Shown: positions 24,301 to 34,665 of the stretch, piece by piece | Position numbering within the stretch: the stretch's first letter is position 1 | Layout of the letters: each line of letters begins with the position of its first letter | Position numbers and translations under genes: made by a program | Notes under the pieces: model-generated | Seen by the model: only the letters and a program-made list of their open reading frames with translations | Told to the model about the DNA's origin: nothing | Databases searched by the model: none | NCBI GenBank assembly: GCA_020747065.1 | Contig: JAGMVK010000006.1 | Coordinates: 1,116,001 to 1,180,000, forward strand | From: Cadophora sp. MPI-SDFR-AT-0126 | Taxonomy: Eukaryota > Ascomycota > Leotiomycetes > Helotiales > Ploettnerulaceae | Length of the DNA: 64,000 nt | Reading direction: 5' to 3'

Positions 24301-26099
24301 GCCGACTAAGAATCTAAACCATATGGAAAGCTGACATTGTAAAGGGCATGAAATTCCAGGAGTTCATCGACCTTACAGATACTCTTGCTGAGGCAGAAAT
24401 CCAACACAAGACTCACAGTATAGCTTCGCTCAAGGATCTCGCTCGTCTGACGGTCGTGTAGGTTTACTTACCCCTTTGGCCAAGGTCAATGCTAACGTCC
24501 TCAGATCTGCGCTCCATACCGTCGATCAACCTCGAAGCAGTGCTTACATATCCGATGCTTTCAAGAAGATCCAGAAGAAAGTCAACAGAGCTGCAGAGAA
24601 GAAGAAGCATAGGCTGAATTTTGCTCTCATCGCTATATTTGAAGTTACATTGAGCACCTTTCGTGACAAATCGACCGTGTTGAATGATTTGGAAATCGTC
24701 AGGGTAGATGACTTGAATGACCTAACTAGGTCGTTTAAGGACTGCATTCTTTCTCAACTCAAGGATACACTTCGCAAATTTCAAAAAGAAAACGCAAATG
24801 ACCCTCTGCTAGTTCTGAGTATCATCGATGCCCTGTCCACGCTCGGCGTAGATGGATCGAGGCTCGCTGGACTCGAGGATGTTGCAGATGCTTTTATGGC
24901 TTCGGTTGGCAAGACGGATGAGTCCATCGGAGAGAGCTTACAGACTTTCATGGTGATTCATGGACCGAGAAATGATGGAAGAATACCTGCTGCTCAACTG
25001 ACCGGGTCTGTCACTGATGTGTACTCTCGAGAGTCGATCATTGCACGGACGAATTCTGCAACTCAAGGGCTTGGGAATGGCGAAAAACTGGAGCTACTGC
25101 AACAGCTGCTGGGAGAGGATTTGGTTGGGCTTAAGCAGCTAGATAACTTGCTAGCTGCGAGACAGGTTATTGTATCGATTGAAGGTATATTCAGCTCGTG
25201 TCTATTATTTTTGTTACTTCCCACTGACATAGTCCAGATATCCGGAAGCCTAAGAAAGAGACACGACCTCTAGACGACTCTGATGACGAAGAGGAGGAAG
25301 AGAGCTTTGATCTAACTGAAGCATATACCATTCTCGCCCTGTATCTCAGACAATGTACTGATATTGTACAATTCAACATCATTAGCGAAACCCTGATGAT
25401 GATGCTCGAAACCAAGGTCAGTAAATTTCTACATAACCATGATGTCGATCTAATACCTCTCAGCGCCACAACATTTCTCAGTACAACATCGACGCTACAC
25501 TGGGGAGCATCACAATTCTCTGCTCCCCAAAGAGCCCAAATATCCAGCCCATTTACATGCACCTCTGCTGGCTCATGCAGACCGTGCTGACACACCATCG
25601 TCTAAAACTGAAAGGTCACTCTCACCTTGCCCAACAAACGCTCCAATCCCTCCTCCGCTGTCTCTTCACTCCTCTTCCACATAGCAACACCAAGACCAAC
25701 AAATTCGGTCTCCCGCCGCCCTGGCTCATCTCCACCTCCCACCAACTAACAGCCACCCACGCCGAAGCATTCAACAAACTCGTGCTCTCGATCTGCGACC
25801 CCACAGTCTCAGCAGTGCAAGGCAATTCCAACACTCTCACATCAGAGAAAGACAAGGCCAAGCGTATCGCTGCGCAGTACATGAAGTTCGTGCTGCAGGA
25901 CTATATTCGCGGCCAGCTGGAGATGAAAATGTTACCAGAGGTGAGAGAGAAGCTTATTCCGGGGCTCTATGCGATTTTGAATTGTTTCACGGAGGAGACT
26001 AGGGATGCAGTCAGTGAGGAGTTGGATTCGAGCGGTAGAGCGGTATTTATGAGACTCTACGCCGACTGGAGAAAGTTTGAGAAGCCGAGGGGTCATTGA
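21316..26099 (+). CDS. URB2: Urb2/Npa2-type ribosome biogenesis protein
   Basis: Nucleolar factor for early 60S (27S pre-rRNA) assembly. Ten exons encode 1442 residues: 21316-21318, 21378-21622, 21669-22600, 22662-23694, 23740-23975, 24025-24296, 24345-24457, 24505-25184, 25238-25416 and 25464-26099. All introns are GT-AG, 45-61 nt, with closed phases. The first coding exon is just the ATG; the next codes ASKSRAAQEQLVLLEKQ. The protein is a long helical-repeat chain with a basic KKRRRS segment near residue 145 and an acidic run (DDSDDEEEEE) near 1185. The last about 210 residues match the Urb2/Npa2 C-terminal domain in character: MHLCWLMQTVLTHHRLKLKG, TLQSLLRCLF and a closing DYIRGQLEMKMLPEVREKL. 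The length is close to other ascomycete Urb2 proteins. It converges on a zinc-cluster gene 61 bp downstream. Confidence 0.88.
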
Positions 26100-26159
26100 A
26101 GATATTCTTGGCTCGATTTGAAACAATGGCAATGTTGAAGTCAAAGATGTGCATTTCAG

Positions 26160-28236
26160 TTACCATTCGATGACCGTGCTTCTTATCTCACCCGTCCCTA
26201 GCCTCATGCATTTAATCACCAGACTCCTCTTCCAATTATCAACCTTCAGATCCACAGTCCTGCACCTTGCTCCCTCTGGTATATAACCATTCTCATCCAT
26301 TCCTTCCTCCTCAATCTCCATCTGCCACTCGGTCACAGCCGCCATACACAGCGCATCCCACAACCCCTCCTTGCACCTCGTCTTCCTCAACAACATAATA
26401 CATTTTCTCCGTATCGTTGGCTCACGACACCACTTCGCTACAAGCCGCAGGGGATTCACGATCCCCATGTCGAACGTATACAGGTCATCCTGTGCGAACA
26501 ACGGGTCATTTGAGATCTTCTCTGCGAGATCGACGACTGAGCGATATATAGGAATGAAAGAGTCCAGTGGGTAAGAGAACGACGAGAGCAGCATGACCTG
26601 GTGAGTTTGGGCTTCGGTCATCAGAACAGCAGCGGCCGCCCAGTCCCTACTACCTTCGACTAGGCTTTCGAACAGTGGAGCGAAAGCTTTGAACCATCTC
26701 GACAGTTCGTTTACGTAGCCCGAGTATTCTGTGCGCAGTGCAGACGGTACTGATGACGGGAGCAGTGCTTCTGACTCCGGGTGCACAGTCACTGTTCCTG
26801 TCTCGGTGCCAGTAGCGATGCGTGTCGTTCGTGTGGAAGACCCATTCTCAGGCGCGGGATACATGCCTGCCGTTGAAGCGATGAAGTGCGATGTGCGACG
26901 CTGGATGAGTTCTAGGTATAGCCTCGACTCGTTGACGTTTGTGAAACGATCAGGCATACTTTGGACTATTTGCTCACCCTCGGTTTTCATCTCAGTGTGG
27001 ATCGCCGCAGGTCTTGGATCGAGATAACTCATAATCTGCAGATCCATACGATTGAAGGTAGCGACCAGCTCATCTTCAACCACAGTATTTAACAAGCCTT
27101 GAGACTGGGATGTAGGTCCAGCTGATGATGACTCGGTTATCAGCCGTTTGTTCTTCAAGTCGAGCCAATTTTTGAAGATCTTGTGGCCGCTGACGATGTG
27201 TGTGAGTGCTGCGAAGTAATTCCCTTGTATGCATTCGAAACACACGACGAGCAGACAGGCTATAAGTGCATCGTTCAGCCCCTTCTCACCTGCTACGAGG
27301 GTCTCGCGCATCTGTGAGACGGCAATGCCGTATTGCATGAGTGCGAATCGATACCGTGGTGTAATGACCATGCCACTGTCTGGATGTTAACACTCCTTTC
27401 ATTTGACTCTCAATTGTTTTGAGCAGAGAGAGACATGGCTAACAGCTTACCTAGTAGCAAATTTGTCCTCCTGAAATTTCCGACCACAACCTGAAAGAGC
27501 TCCAATTGCTATCAACGCACTACGGATGAAAGGAGTGTCATAAGATGCTTGAGGAAGGAGGTTCTTCCAGAGATTTGTTCTAAAAAGGCCAGGAAGTGAG
27601 TTGCTGGTACTCTCGAGAAAGTGGGCAAAGGATTGGTAGTGGTCGGGAGATTTGAAAGATTGAGTTGCGATTGATCGATGGAGAGGTTGTGGGAGCTTTG
27701 ATTCTAGGCTGAGCTGAGTCGCTGGTGAGTCCTTTTTCCGGAGGGGAAGTAGTGGTCGAGATGCCGGGTCCACTATGGGTCGTGGGGCATCTTTAGGTCT
27801 CCTCGGGCGATATCGCGGAGGAGCATACCTAGATACTTCAGCTTCTACTAGAGGGGCTGCAGAGTACAATAAATGTTGAGTTCTACGGATTAAATGAAAG
27901 GGTCTAGCTCTCGAGTGTCCGCAGTAGAAAGCCGAAATCGTACACCCCAGTCACCAAACAAACACACTGCATGAATCCAGCAATTACTCACCCTTCGCAC
28001 CTCCCCCAGAACTTTAGACACCTCAAGCAAGCTGGCTTAGTCTCATCGCACTTGACTCTACGTTCTCTATATGGAGAAGTTGTTAGCAGGCTGTTCTCCT
28101 ATTTTCTATGTATTACATGATACAGGAGCGTTGCATACTTGCAGGTGAGACATCCAGTCCGCACTTTTGGCTTCCCAGCACGACTTCTCGGCTGAAGCTT
28201 GGTATTACCGTCCTGCGGTTGCTGCAAAGTTGACAT
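26160..28236 (-). CDS. Zn2Cys6 fungal transcription factor
   Basis: Nuclear regulator of 588 residues. Exons are 28236-28139, 28066-27992, 27828-27451 and 27375-26160. The zinc cluster is split by the first intron and rebuilt on joining: C29-x2-C32-x6-C39-x6-C46-x2-C49-x6-C56, with the typical KERRVK between the second and third cysteines and KPACLRC after it. Next comes a Pro/Arg-rich linker (YAPPRYRPRRPKDAPRP) and a long helical region with LIAIGALSGC and MRETLVAGEKGLNDALIACL, typical of the group that carries a fungal_trans_2-like domain. The start at 28236 is preferred over an upstream in-frame codon because it places the cluster near the N terminus. Function and targets are unknown; the tail-to-tail arrangement with URB2 carries no functional message. 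Confidence 0.88.
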
Positions 28237-29350
28237 TGTGACAGCGAATATTACTTTCGGAGAACTGGGTGTCAGCAGAGGTGCTCGATCTCCACACTCC
28301 AAATCAGTCCGAGCGTAGATCAGCACGTATTGAGCTGCAGATATCGAAAAGGAAACAAGGAGGCTGCCAAGTTTTTTTTTGTTTCCGTTATCAGATAATG
28401 GAGAGCTCTTTCGGGGAGAATGTGAGGCTCAACCGTCAGCATGTCAGCTTCTGACGTCGATTTAGGACGTGGAAGTCCTCGCCCCTGTTGCACGTAACCG
28501 AACACCAATCAGAAATTGTTTCGAAATTCAATGCCAAGCTAAACCCGGGGGCCACCCTAGTTACCAAAAATGCATTTACCATTCGTGGATGTTTGCATGA
28601 TATCGCATGAATATCGACTTGGGAGTTAGTCTTCGTTTGGTGTAGTGGCAGGTTGAGTTCCGGGAGACACTCCGCGAAGCCTGCCAGCGAACTTTATTGA
28701 AATTTCATCAAGCCAATCAATTGTTAGCGTCGTCTGACTTCCAGGATTCGCCATGGAGGTGTGGAAAGCAGAAGAAAAATTGAGCTACTTTTCTCTCGAC
28801 AACAAAAAGGATAGGGAAGCAAGATTCAAGGTGCAAGTTCATCCCAGATCCAACGATTCTTCAAACCGGAAACAAAACAAAGAAACGTACCTCTGGCATA
28901 GCACGGCTTGCCTCGCATCGCTAACCGTTTGAGACGAACAATTTCGTCCGAACATCAACACATGCCCCACCCGTTCCCCTCACAAAGTCATCAATCGCCC
29001 CAACCTGCCTTACAGACCAAGGAAAAGTCTAAATGGGCTCATTTTCCAGATGATAATGCGCCGATTGAAAATTGCGATGTGCAACAAAAGTTACTTTGAT
29101 CTCAAGGTTCTAGGCTGAGCGGGCGGCTGCGAGTGGGTATGTGTCTCAGATGAAGTGTCTCGGGTCTCTGTGACTGGTTCGAAGGACCTCGCTAAGCCAG
29201 ATAAACAACAACTAACGAGGCAATATGGAGAAGCACCTAAATACTACGAGGATTATTGAGCTTCAGCAATCCCACTGCATTTGGTTCAAGAAGTTACCGG
29301 TCTATGTCTTATTCGCCTCCTGCTAAATAACAGCCTGCATTCAGCCAAAT
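28237..29350. other. Intergenic, 1.1 kb
   Basis: Promoter side of the Zn2Cys6 gene, then sequence leading into the transposon island. No tRNA-like cloverleaf or coding frame was recognised. Confidence 0.4.
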
Positions 29351-29995
29351 TTACTTCGTTCCGCTGCCAACACCAAATGGTTTCGCAGTCTTCTCGTCCA
29401 CCTGCCCGCTAACAACCCCACTGAACAACTTCCGGACAAAAGCATTATTTGAGCAAATCGCATTGTCGGACAGGTTGTAACATGACCTGAAACCACAACA
29501 GTCAAGAATACAGATCCCGCCAATACAATCTGCGTTGACATTGCATTGGAACATTGTCCGGCTGGTGCAAGTGGGATTAAAGCTGTTAGGGCTGCAGCGA
29601 CCTACACCATCTGAATCTTGCACGCAGAGGTCATCACAGCTTCCCTGGTTGCATGTCGCGCTGGAAGAGCATGAAGCAGGGTTGGTGCAGGTAGCAGCAA
29701 CCTCGGTACAGATACCAGAGACGCAGGTGTCCGATGATGAGCACTAGGACTTGTAAAATCTACTCCATGACTAACATACTATGAGGGATTTGGGCGCAAC
29801 TCACAGCATTGCCGCAGGCGCCACAGTTTGTGGCGTCGGTCTATAAGTTCTTGCATGAGGATCCACACTGGCTCAGGGACCTAGCGCATACCGTGGCCGT
29901 GGCGGTATCAGTGACGGTTGTAGATGGAGTCGCAACAGTGATAGTTGAAGCAGTGATTCTAATTAGGATTCCGTATTTCACGAAGTCATCAAGTT
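29351..29995 (-). pseudogene. Decayed cysteine-rich secreted-type protein gene
   Basis: Two coding blocks are recognisable. Block one (about 29968-29805) reads Thr/Ala/Val-rich sequence, then SLSQCGSSCKNL, an in-frame TAG at 29841-29843, and TDATNCGACGNA. The CGxxCxNLxTDxxNCGACGxxC pattern is a known cysteine repeat of secreted fungal proteins, and Gln normally occupies the TAG position, so a CAG-to-TAG change is likely. A 61-nt GT-AG intron (29804-29744) leads to block two, 131 codons with about twenty cysteines: CVSGICT, CSSSATCNQGSCDD, CNVNADCIGGICILDCC. No start codon is found upstream; the frame soon meets a stop. An intron from about 29893 to 29843 could skip the TAG but would delete most of the motif. 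The gene sits 280 bp from a transposon. Confidence 0.55.
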
Positions 29996-30273
29996 AAGCA
30001 TCTGACTTGAGTTGATGAAGATTTCACATAATGTTCTGTCATCATGGAGGGTATGAGCCAGGCCAGTCTGAGCAGATTGTTTCAACAGTACCTCTATGTC
30101 ATCATGGAGAGTACGTAGGAGTCGATACGCTTCACAGGTATTAAAGTGTCTCACGGATGGTTTCAACGAATAGAAATGGGAGAGATTTTTTTTTTTTTTT
30201 TCATTCACAGTAGTGAAATGTAATTATAATGAAACTGGCAAAGAAAGTGCAAAAGGCAAAAATGTCAAGCTTA

Positions 30274-30314
30274 ACGTCTGTCCCTGTGTGCCGAGACGCA
30301 CCCTGTGACGAGAC
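30274..30314 (+). repeat. Left terminal inverted repeat of the pogo-like element
   Basis: All 41 bases are the reverse complement of 33638-33678. It starts ACGTCTGTCC immediately after a TA dinucleotide. Confidence 0.95.
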
Positions 30315-30853
30315 GAATCTACAGTTTTGGGGTCATAAAAAAATTTCACATTGGAATATAAATTTGTTGTTCGAATATTCGTTTCTTCAGTTATTTTTCC
30401 TCAATATGCCCACTCAAGGATAAGTAAAAGATTGTGGTTGATTATGCCGTCCACCGTTTTGTTGTCGCGATCGATCGTCGCATCTGCCATTATCCCCTGT
30501 TTCCCCGCGACTACTAAGGTCTTTTCGATATTCTGAACATGCAAAGAACAGTCCCGTACTAAGCCATCATGCCTTTGAATTTTCAAGGCGATCAGATAGG
30601 AAGAGGATGCATTCCAGCACTTAGATTGGTGTGACAAAAATCTCCGCATGTTTCAGTGCTTTGTCACGTGATTTAACCGAGACATAATCTACTATATTCA
30701 CACCCAGGAACGCTAGTAGCACTTCACAGTGGCTTGCATGCAGTGTCACGTGTATGGCGCTTCTAGAACATTCTACGCCGGGTGGCAGCACCAGATCGCC
30801 GTCACTGGTCTCCATCCAGACAGAGCATATCCCCATTGCGACGGCGAGACAAT

Positions 30854-32779
30854 ATGGACAGAGCCAGTTGCGTCCTGGCACGAGGCGTGCCTCCTGGCGT
30901 ACCTGCATCATACCGTGCTCTTGCAGATCATGGCGACGTCCCTCGTTCCACGCTCCATCATCGTGCTCGCGGACGACCCTCGATAGAAGAGAAGGCGCGA
31001 GCCCAACAGTATCTCTACTCCTATGAAGAAGATGTTGTCGTTAAGTATTTGCTACGGATGTCCGATCTAGGACATTCAGTACGAATGAAGTTCATTCCTT
31101 CTCTAGCCTTTAGTGTTACCCGCCATCGGCCTGCCATCGAAAGACCCCTGAAGCCTCCCGGTCGGAACTGGGCGAAGGCTCTGGAGAACCGCCATCCAGA
31201 ACTTATAGCACGAAGGGTTAAAGCATTAGACTGGAATCGTCACGAGAAGAACATCTACGGGAAGATTACACACTGGTTTGAGGTTATAAAGGATGTATTA
31301 CAGGATCCGGCTGTCCAAGTTGAGAATGTTTATAATATGGACGAGACTGGAGTGATGCTGTCTATGCCAGGCTCTGTCAAAGTCCTCGTAGGTAAGCACG
31401 ACATGCGAGATTATAGAGGTGCACGAGTCAAGCGCACAACCGTGACTGCGATCGAATGTGTGAGTGGTGATGGTAGGTATTTGAACCCTATGATTATCTG
31501 GCCAGCGAGTACCCATCGAAGTAACTGGACTACGTTTCCTACCCCTGGCTGGCAGTTTGCGTACTCCGACTCTGGATATACGGACTCTAAGATCAGCTTC
31601 GAGTGGCTGAAGCGTATATTCGATCCGGAAACCAAAGAACAAGCCAACGGGAAACTACGCGTCTTGATCTGTGATGGCTTTAGTTGGAGATTGGAAGAAG
31701 AAGTGATAGTAGCATGCTTAATTGTAGAAGCTGGCTGTCTAGGTGTTCTTATATAGACAAGAGCCGTGGCTGCCTAGTAGGCAGCCACATGTGATCTGGG
31801 ATCCAACAGCTTTGGAACACACGAGACTCTCGAAATCCTAGAGTTCTGCTTCGAGAACAACATTCTTTTATGTCGCCTCCCCTCTCATACCTCCCACAAG
31901 CTCCAGCCTTGTGACGTCTCCGTGTTTGCTCCACTCAAGGCAGCTTATCGGGACGAAGTTGATCGACTCGAGCAAGGAGGTGTAAACACGATCGGCAAGG
32001 AACACTTCACGTCTCTGTATAGCCCTGCGAGGACGAGAGCGTTCACGCCGAAGAATATCAGGGCCGGCTTCGCCAAATGTGGTTTGTTTCCACTCAACCC
32101 AGAGAGGGTGCTCAGAAGTATGCCCGCCCCAGTACCTGAACCGGCCATTCCATCAGCCGAGGAGGTGAGTGTAGGACCTTGTCCACAAGAGGTAGAACCG
32201 CAAACGCCTGTGACGCCAGTGTCAGCAGAGGGTTTTATGTCGCTGCAGAACCTAATCATCCAACGGGACGCACATACACTGGATGAAAGAAGCAAACAGA
32301 ACCTAGTGAGGCACTTACAGATTTGTACTAAAGCTTTCCAAAAATCCTCTGCTATGAGTGTGCTACAGGAGGACCGTATCCAACTCCTAACCACGATGAA
32401 CAATGAAGCTAAGGTTCGACGATCGACGAAGTCATTGGTGCTAGGAAAGGCGAAGGTGATGAGCTATGAAGACCTTGAGATAGCACGAGCGAAGCGTCTC
32501 GCAAAGGACTCAACCCAAGCAGCCAAAGGCAAGGGAAAACGCGGTCGAAAGAGTAAGAACAGTCCGCCGGAGCAAGAGGATGATACGGCAGAGATTAAGA
32601 AGCGTGGGCGAAAGCGCAAGAGCGCAGAGCCTGAGGTGCCAGAGCCAACGAGCAAGATGGTGCGAGCGGGCACCCCGAAGCCCGCGAGTGTCTTGGAAAC
32701 ACAGGCCAGCAGGACACTGACTGATGAGGATGAGATTGTGCCGGTCCCGTGGAGTGCTCCAGTGGCGCCGATGTATTAA
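30854..32779 (+). pseudogene. Pogo-type DDE transposase, interrupted by an insertion
   Basis: Transposase of the surrounding element. From ATG 30854 the N part has a helix-turn-helix segment (ALADHGDVPRSTLHHRARGR), then a CENP-B/Tc5-type DNA-binding region (LLRMSDLGHSV; the family's G-N-W-x-K-x-L motif reads GRNWAKALENRHPEL). The DDE_1 catalytic core follows. The first Asp is in NVYNMDETGVML and the second in LRVLICDGF. Directly after that, a 127-bp insertion plus a 5-bp duplication (132 bp, 44 codons) breaks the gene; the frame is kept but three TAG codons are introduced, the first at 31754-31756. Coding resumes at 31814 with GTHETLEILEFCFENN and the third Asp in LQPCDVSVFAPL. The C tail is basic (GKGKRGRKSKN, KKRGRKRKS). 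All three catalytic Asp are present, so the insertion is the main visible lesion. Confidence 0.9.
31682..31808 (-). mobile_element. Short solo-LTR-like insertion (Copia type?) nested in the transposase
   Basis: A 127-bp insert is flanked by the 5-bp direct repeat GCTTT (31677-31681 and 31809-31813). On the minus strand it begins TGTTGGATCCC and ends TCTCCAACT, close to the TGTTGGA...TCCAACA ends of Ty1/Copia LTRs. It carries a TATA-like TCTATATAAG and a perfect 10-bp-stem hairpin (GTGGCTGCCT with its complement, 3-nt loop) at about 31776-31798. A 5-bp duplication fits LTR integration. The final base is T, not the expected A. A TRIM or other short LTR relic, or an unrelated MITE, are alternatives. 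Confidence 0.65.
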
Positions 32780-33637
32780 GTGAAGGGGAGACTGCCGTGC
32801 GACGCTTTCATGGCGTCAATATATCGATCTTCGTTCGACGGGAGTTTGGGCTGGGTTCGAGACTTGCTGCTACACAATAGATTTAATGTTAATGCTCCTC
32901 AGTGGTGGTTGTACCTTTATTCGCTGTCGTACTCGCCATCGTTGATGATTGTGCTTGGATTCGGTATCTGAGGGGTCGTTGACTACTTGGGCTGTGCCCG
33001 TCGCCGCCGTAATGTATTGTCACCATCCGAACTGGTCTCAACGTCGTTACTGACCGAGGTCATCGTTGTCCGGTGTGCTAATACCACTGGTTTGGGCATG
33101 CTTGCGACTTTTGCGGACACTGTCATCCATATGTCATCTTCGTGGGCCACTTTCTGCTCCGGCGTAATCAGAGGGTGGCGAAAATGCCAGCCAGAAACGT
33201 CGTAGCCACCAGACCTGCAGCAGCCGCTAAAGTCATACCGAGATTGCTACAGCCACACCGCCACTACCCAGATCCTGGGTCGCTAGGTACCAGCCGATGT
33301 GGCGATGGCGTGTGCCATGGCCCGCTCCAGCCGCCACAACACTGAAAATTAACTTTTGGCATCGTGGCCAGTCTCGGAAATCTACGTCTGATCGATTTAT
33401 GAGTAAATTAGGAAAAAGAGTTTCGTGGTGGTGCCGCGAGTCGAAGGGTCCTGATATGGGGTGAAACGAGGCTCTCTATAAACCCATGAGGACGACGACG
33501 ACGCAATGATAATTTTCCGAATTGATATGTCAGAAGTGATTATAAGAGGCACATAAAACAACTGCCAGCAAAGCCATATAAAAATTTCCATACGTTCATA
33601 GATTTTCAGTACATTAAACACGAAGTACCCAGGCTTT

Positions 33638-33678
33638 GTCTCGTCACAGGGTGCGTCTCGGCACACAGGGACAGACGT
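33638..33678 (-). repeat. Right terminal inverted repeat of the pogo-like element
   Basis: Perfect 41-bp mate of 30274-30314, ending GGGACAGACGT before the TA target duplication. Confidence 0.95.
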
Positions 33679-33756
33679 TACCTTCCTTCACTTCTCCATC
33701 CCCGGCTATTTCAGAACTCTGTTTGACTCTCCACAGGAGTTGACTAGTCCCTGCGG

Positions 33757-34665
33757 TTAGATACTAGGAAGATCACCCCGCCGCGCTTCCTCAGCCTCCT
33801 GAAAATAAATGACATCTGCTGCCATCTGCTGTGCAATATAGCTTTTGAAGTTATCTATCGTATGCTGCAGATCGACTGGGACACGTACATCTGAAGTAGA
33901 ACTCCGTTCAGATGGGCTTGCAAGGGTATCAGGTCCAGGCGAACTCGTTGTCTTCAGCGGCGCTGGTGGGAATGTTTGTACCGTGGACACAGGCTCGAGA
34001 GCTCGCCAACGCTGATCACTCATTCCACGTGCTCTAATCCGGGAACAGCAGCCAGGAGAATGTATTGTGGCAGGAAGTTGTGAAATACCTGGAGAAATTA
34101 TGCCAGACGAGCGTTGCTGTGAAGTTCTGCCTGGAATTTGATTAAGACCCACTGGCGCAGACGATCCACCTCCCTCCATAGAAGCCCGAGCCAGTGATAC
34201 TGGACTCACAGGCCGCCAGGCTGGAACTGAAGGATGGTGGCAAGCAGCGCCGTAGTTGGGAGGTAAATCTTGAGGTGCATCATAAGCTGGTACAGCTGGT
34301 ACCTGAACTGGTCGCAATTTACCCAAGCTCCGCGCCTCAACGGGAGCTTTGAAATGAGCAGCGAACTGGCGCTCTGTGATGTCAATGACCTCTCTTACAT
34401 CATCATATCCGTTGTTGTGAAGGTAACAACAGAACTCTTGGCGACTGATGGTATCTGCACCGTGGCTCCATGGACCTGGAGGACAAGGCAGTCTCTCTGG
34501 ATTGTCGCACGGTACGATAGTATACCAAGGTGCGTTGGGGAAAGCATTGACATTAAAGTCAGCTTGTTGGTCTTGCGCGAGAGGAGCAGCTCGTTGTCTC
34601 CAATCAGCCTCGTCAAGGATCTCACGCGGGCGCGAGTTTCCGCTGTTGGTACTGTTCGTAGTCAT
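33757..34665 (-). CDS. Orphan hypothetical protein beside the transposon
   Basis: Uninterrupted frame of 302 codons. The start is the ATG at 34665, which has an A at -3 (CCAACCATGAC); the frame extends upstream only through a TTG. The protein begins MTTNSTNSGNSRPREILDE, followed by EADWRQRAAPLAQDQQADFN. A possibly folded part covers residues about 60-115 (PWYTIVPCDNPERLPCPPGP, then EFCCYLHNNGYDDVREVIDI). A long Pro/Ser-rich middle follows, and then a short amphipathic helix near the end (DLQHTIDNFKSYIAQQMAAD). No signal peptide, membrane segment or recognised domain. The stop lies 78 bp from the right end of the pogo-like element. It could be a lineage-specific gene; length and codon sense favour real coding, but it has no family support. 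Confidence 0.55.
   Translation of the reverse strand: MTTNSTNSGNSRPREILDEADWRQRAAPLAQDQQADFNVNAFPNAPWYTIVPCDNPERLPCPPGPWSHGADTISRQEFCCYLHNNGYDDVREVIDITERQFAAHFKAPVEARSLGKLRPVQVPAVPAYDAPQDLPPNYGAACHHPSVPAWRPVSPVSLARASMEGGGSSAPVGLNQIPGRTSQQRSSGIISPGISQLPATIHSPGCCSRIRARGMSDQRWRALEPVSTVQTFPPAPLKTTSSPGPDTLASPSERSSTSDVRVPVDLQHTIDNFKSYIAQQMAADVIYFQEAEEARRGDLPSI

Larger units (their letters stand above)
30274..33678 (+). mobile_element. Pogo/Fot1-like DNA transposon (Tc1-mariner superfamily), 3405 bp
   Basis: The element is bounded by perfect 41-bp inverted repeats beginning ACGTCTGTCC and is flanked on both sides by TA (30272-30273 and 33679-33680), the target duplication of pogo-type elements. Between the ends lies one transposase gene (30854-32779, broken by an insertion), with about 540 bp of noncoding sequence on its left and about 860 bp on its right. 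Identical terminal repeats argue for a fairly recent insertion. The base composition is not AT-skewed, so there is no obvious sign of repeat-induced point mutation. Confidence 0.93.

Noticed and set aside
28620..28690. TGGTGTAGTGG-like string resembling a tRNA A-box
   Set aside because: No matching B-box and no complementary acceptor ends nearby.
30782..30853. GTG-started N-terminal extension of the pogo transposase
   Set aside because: Eukaryotic nuclear genes rarely start at GTG and a good ATG follows at 30854; the extra 24 residues show no family match.
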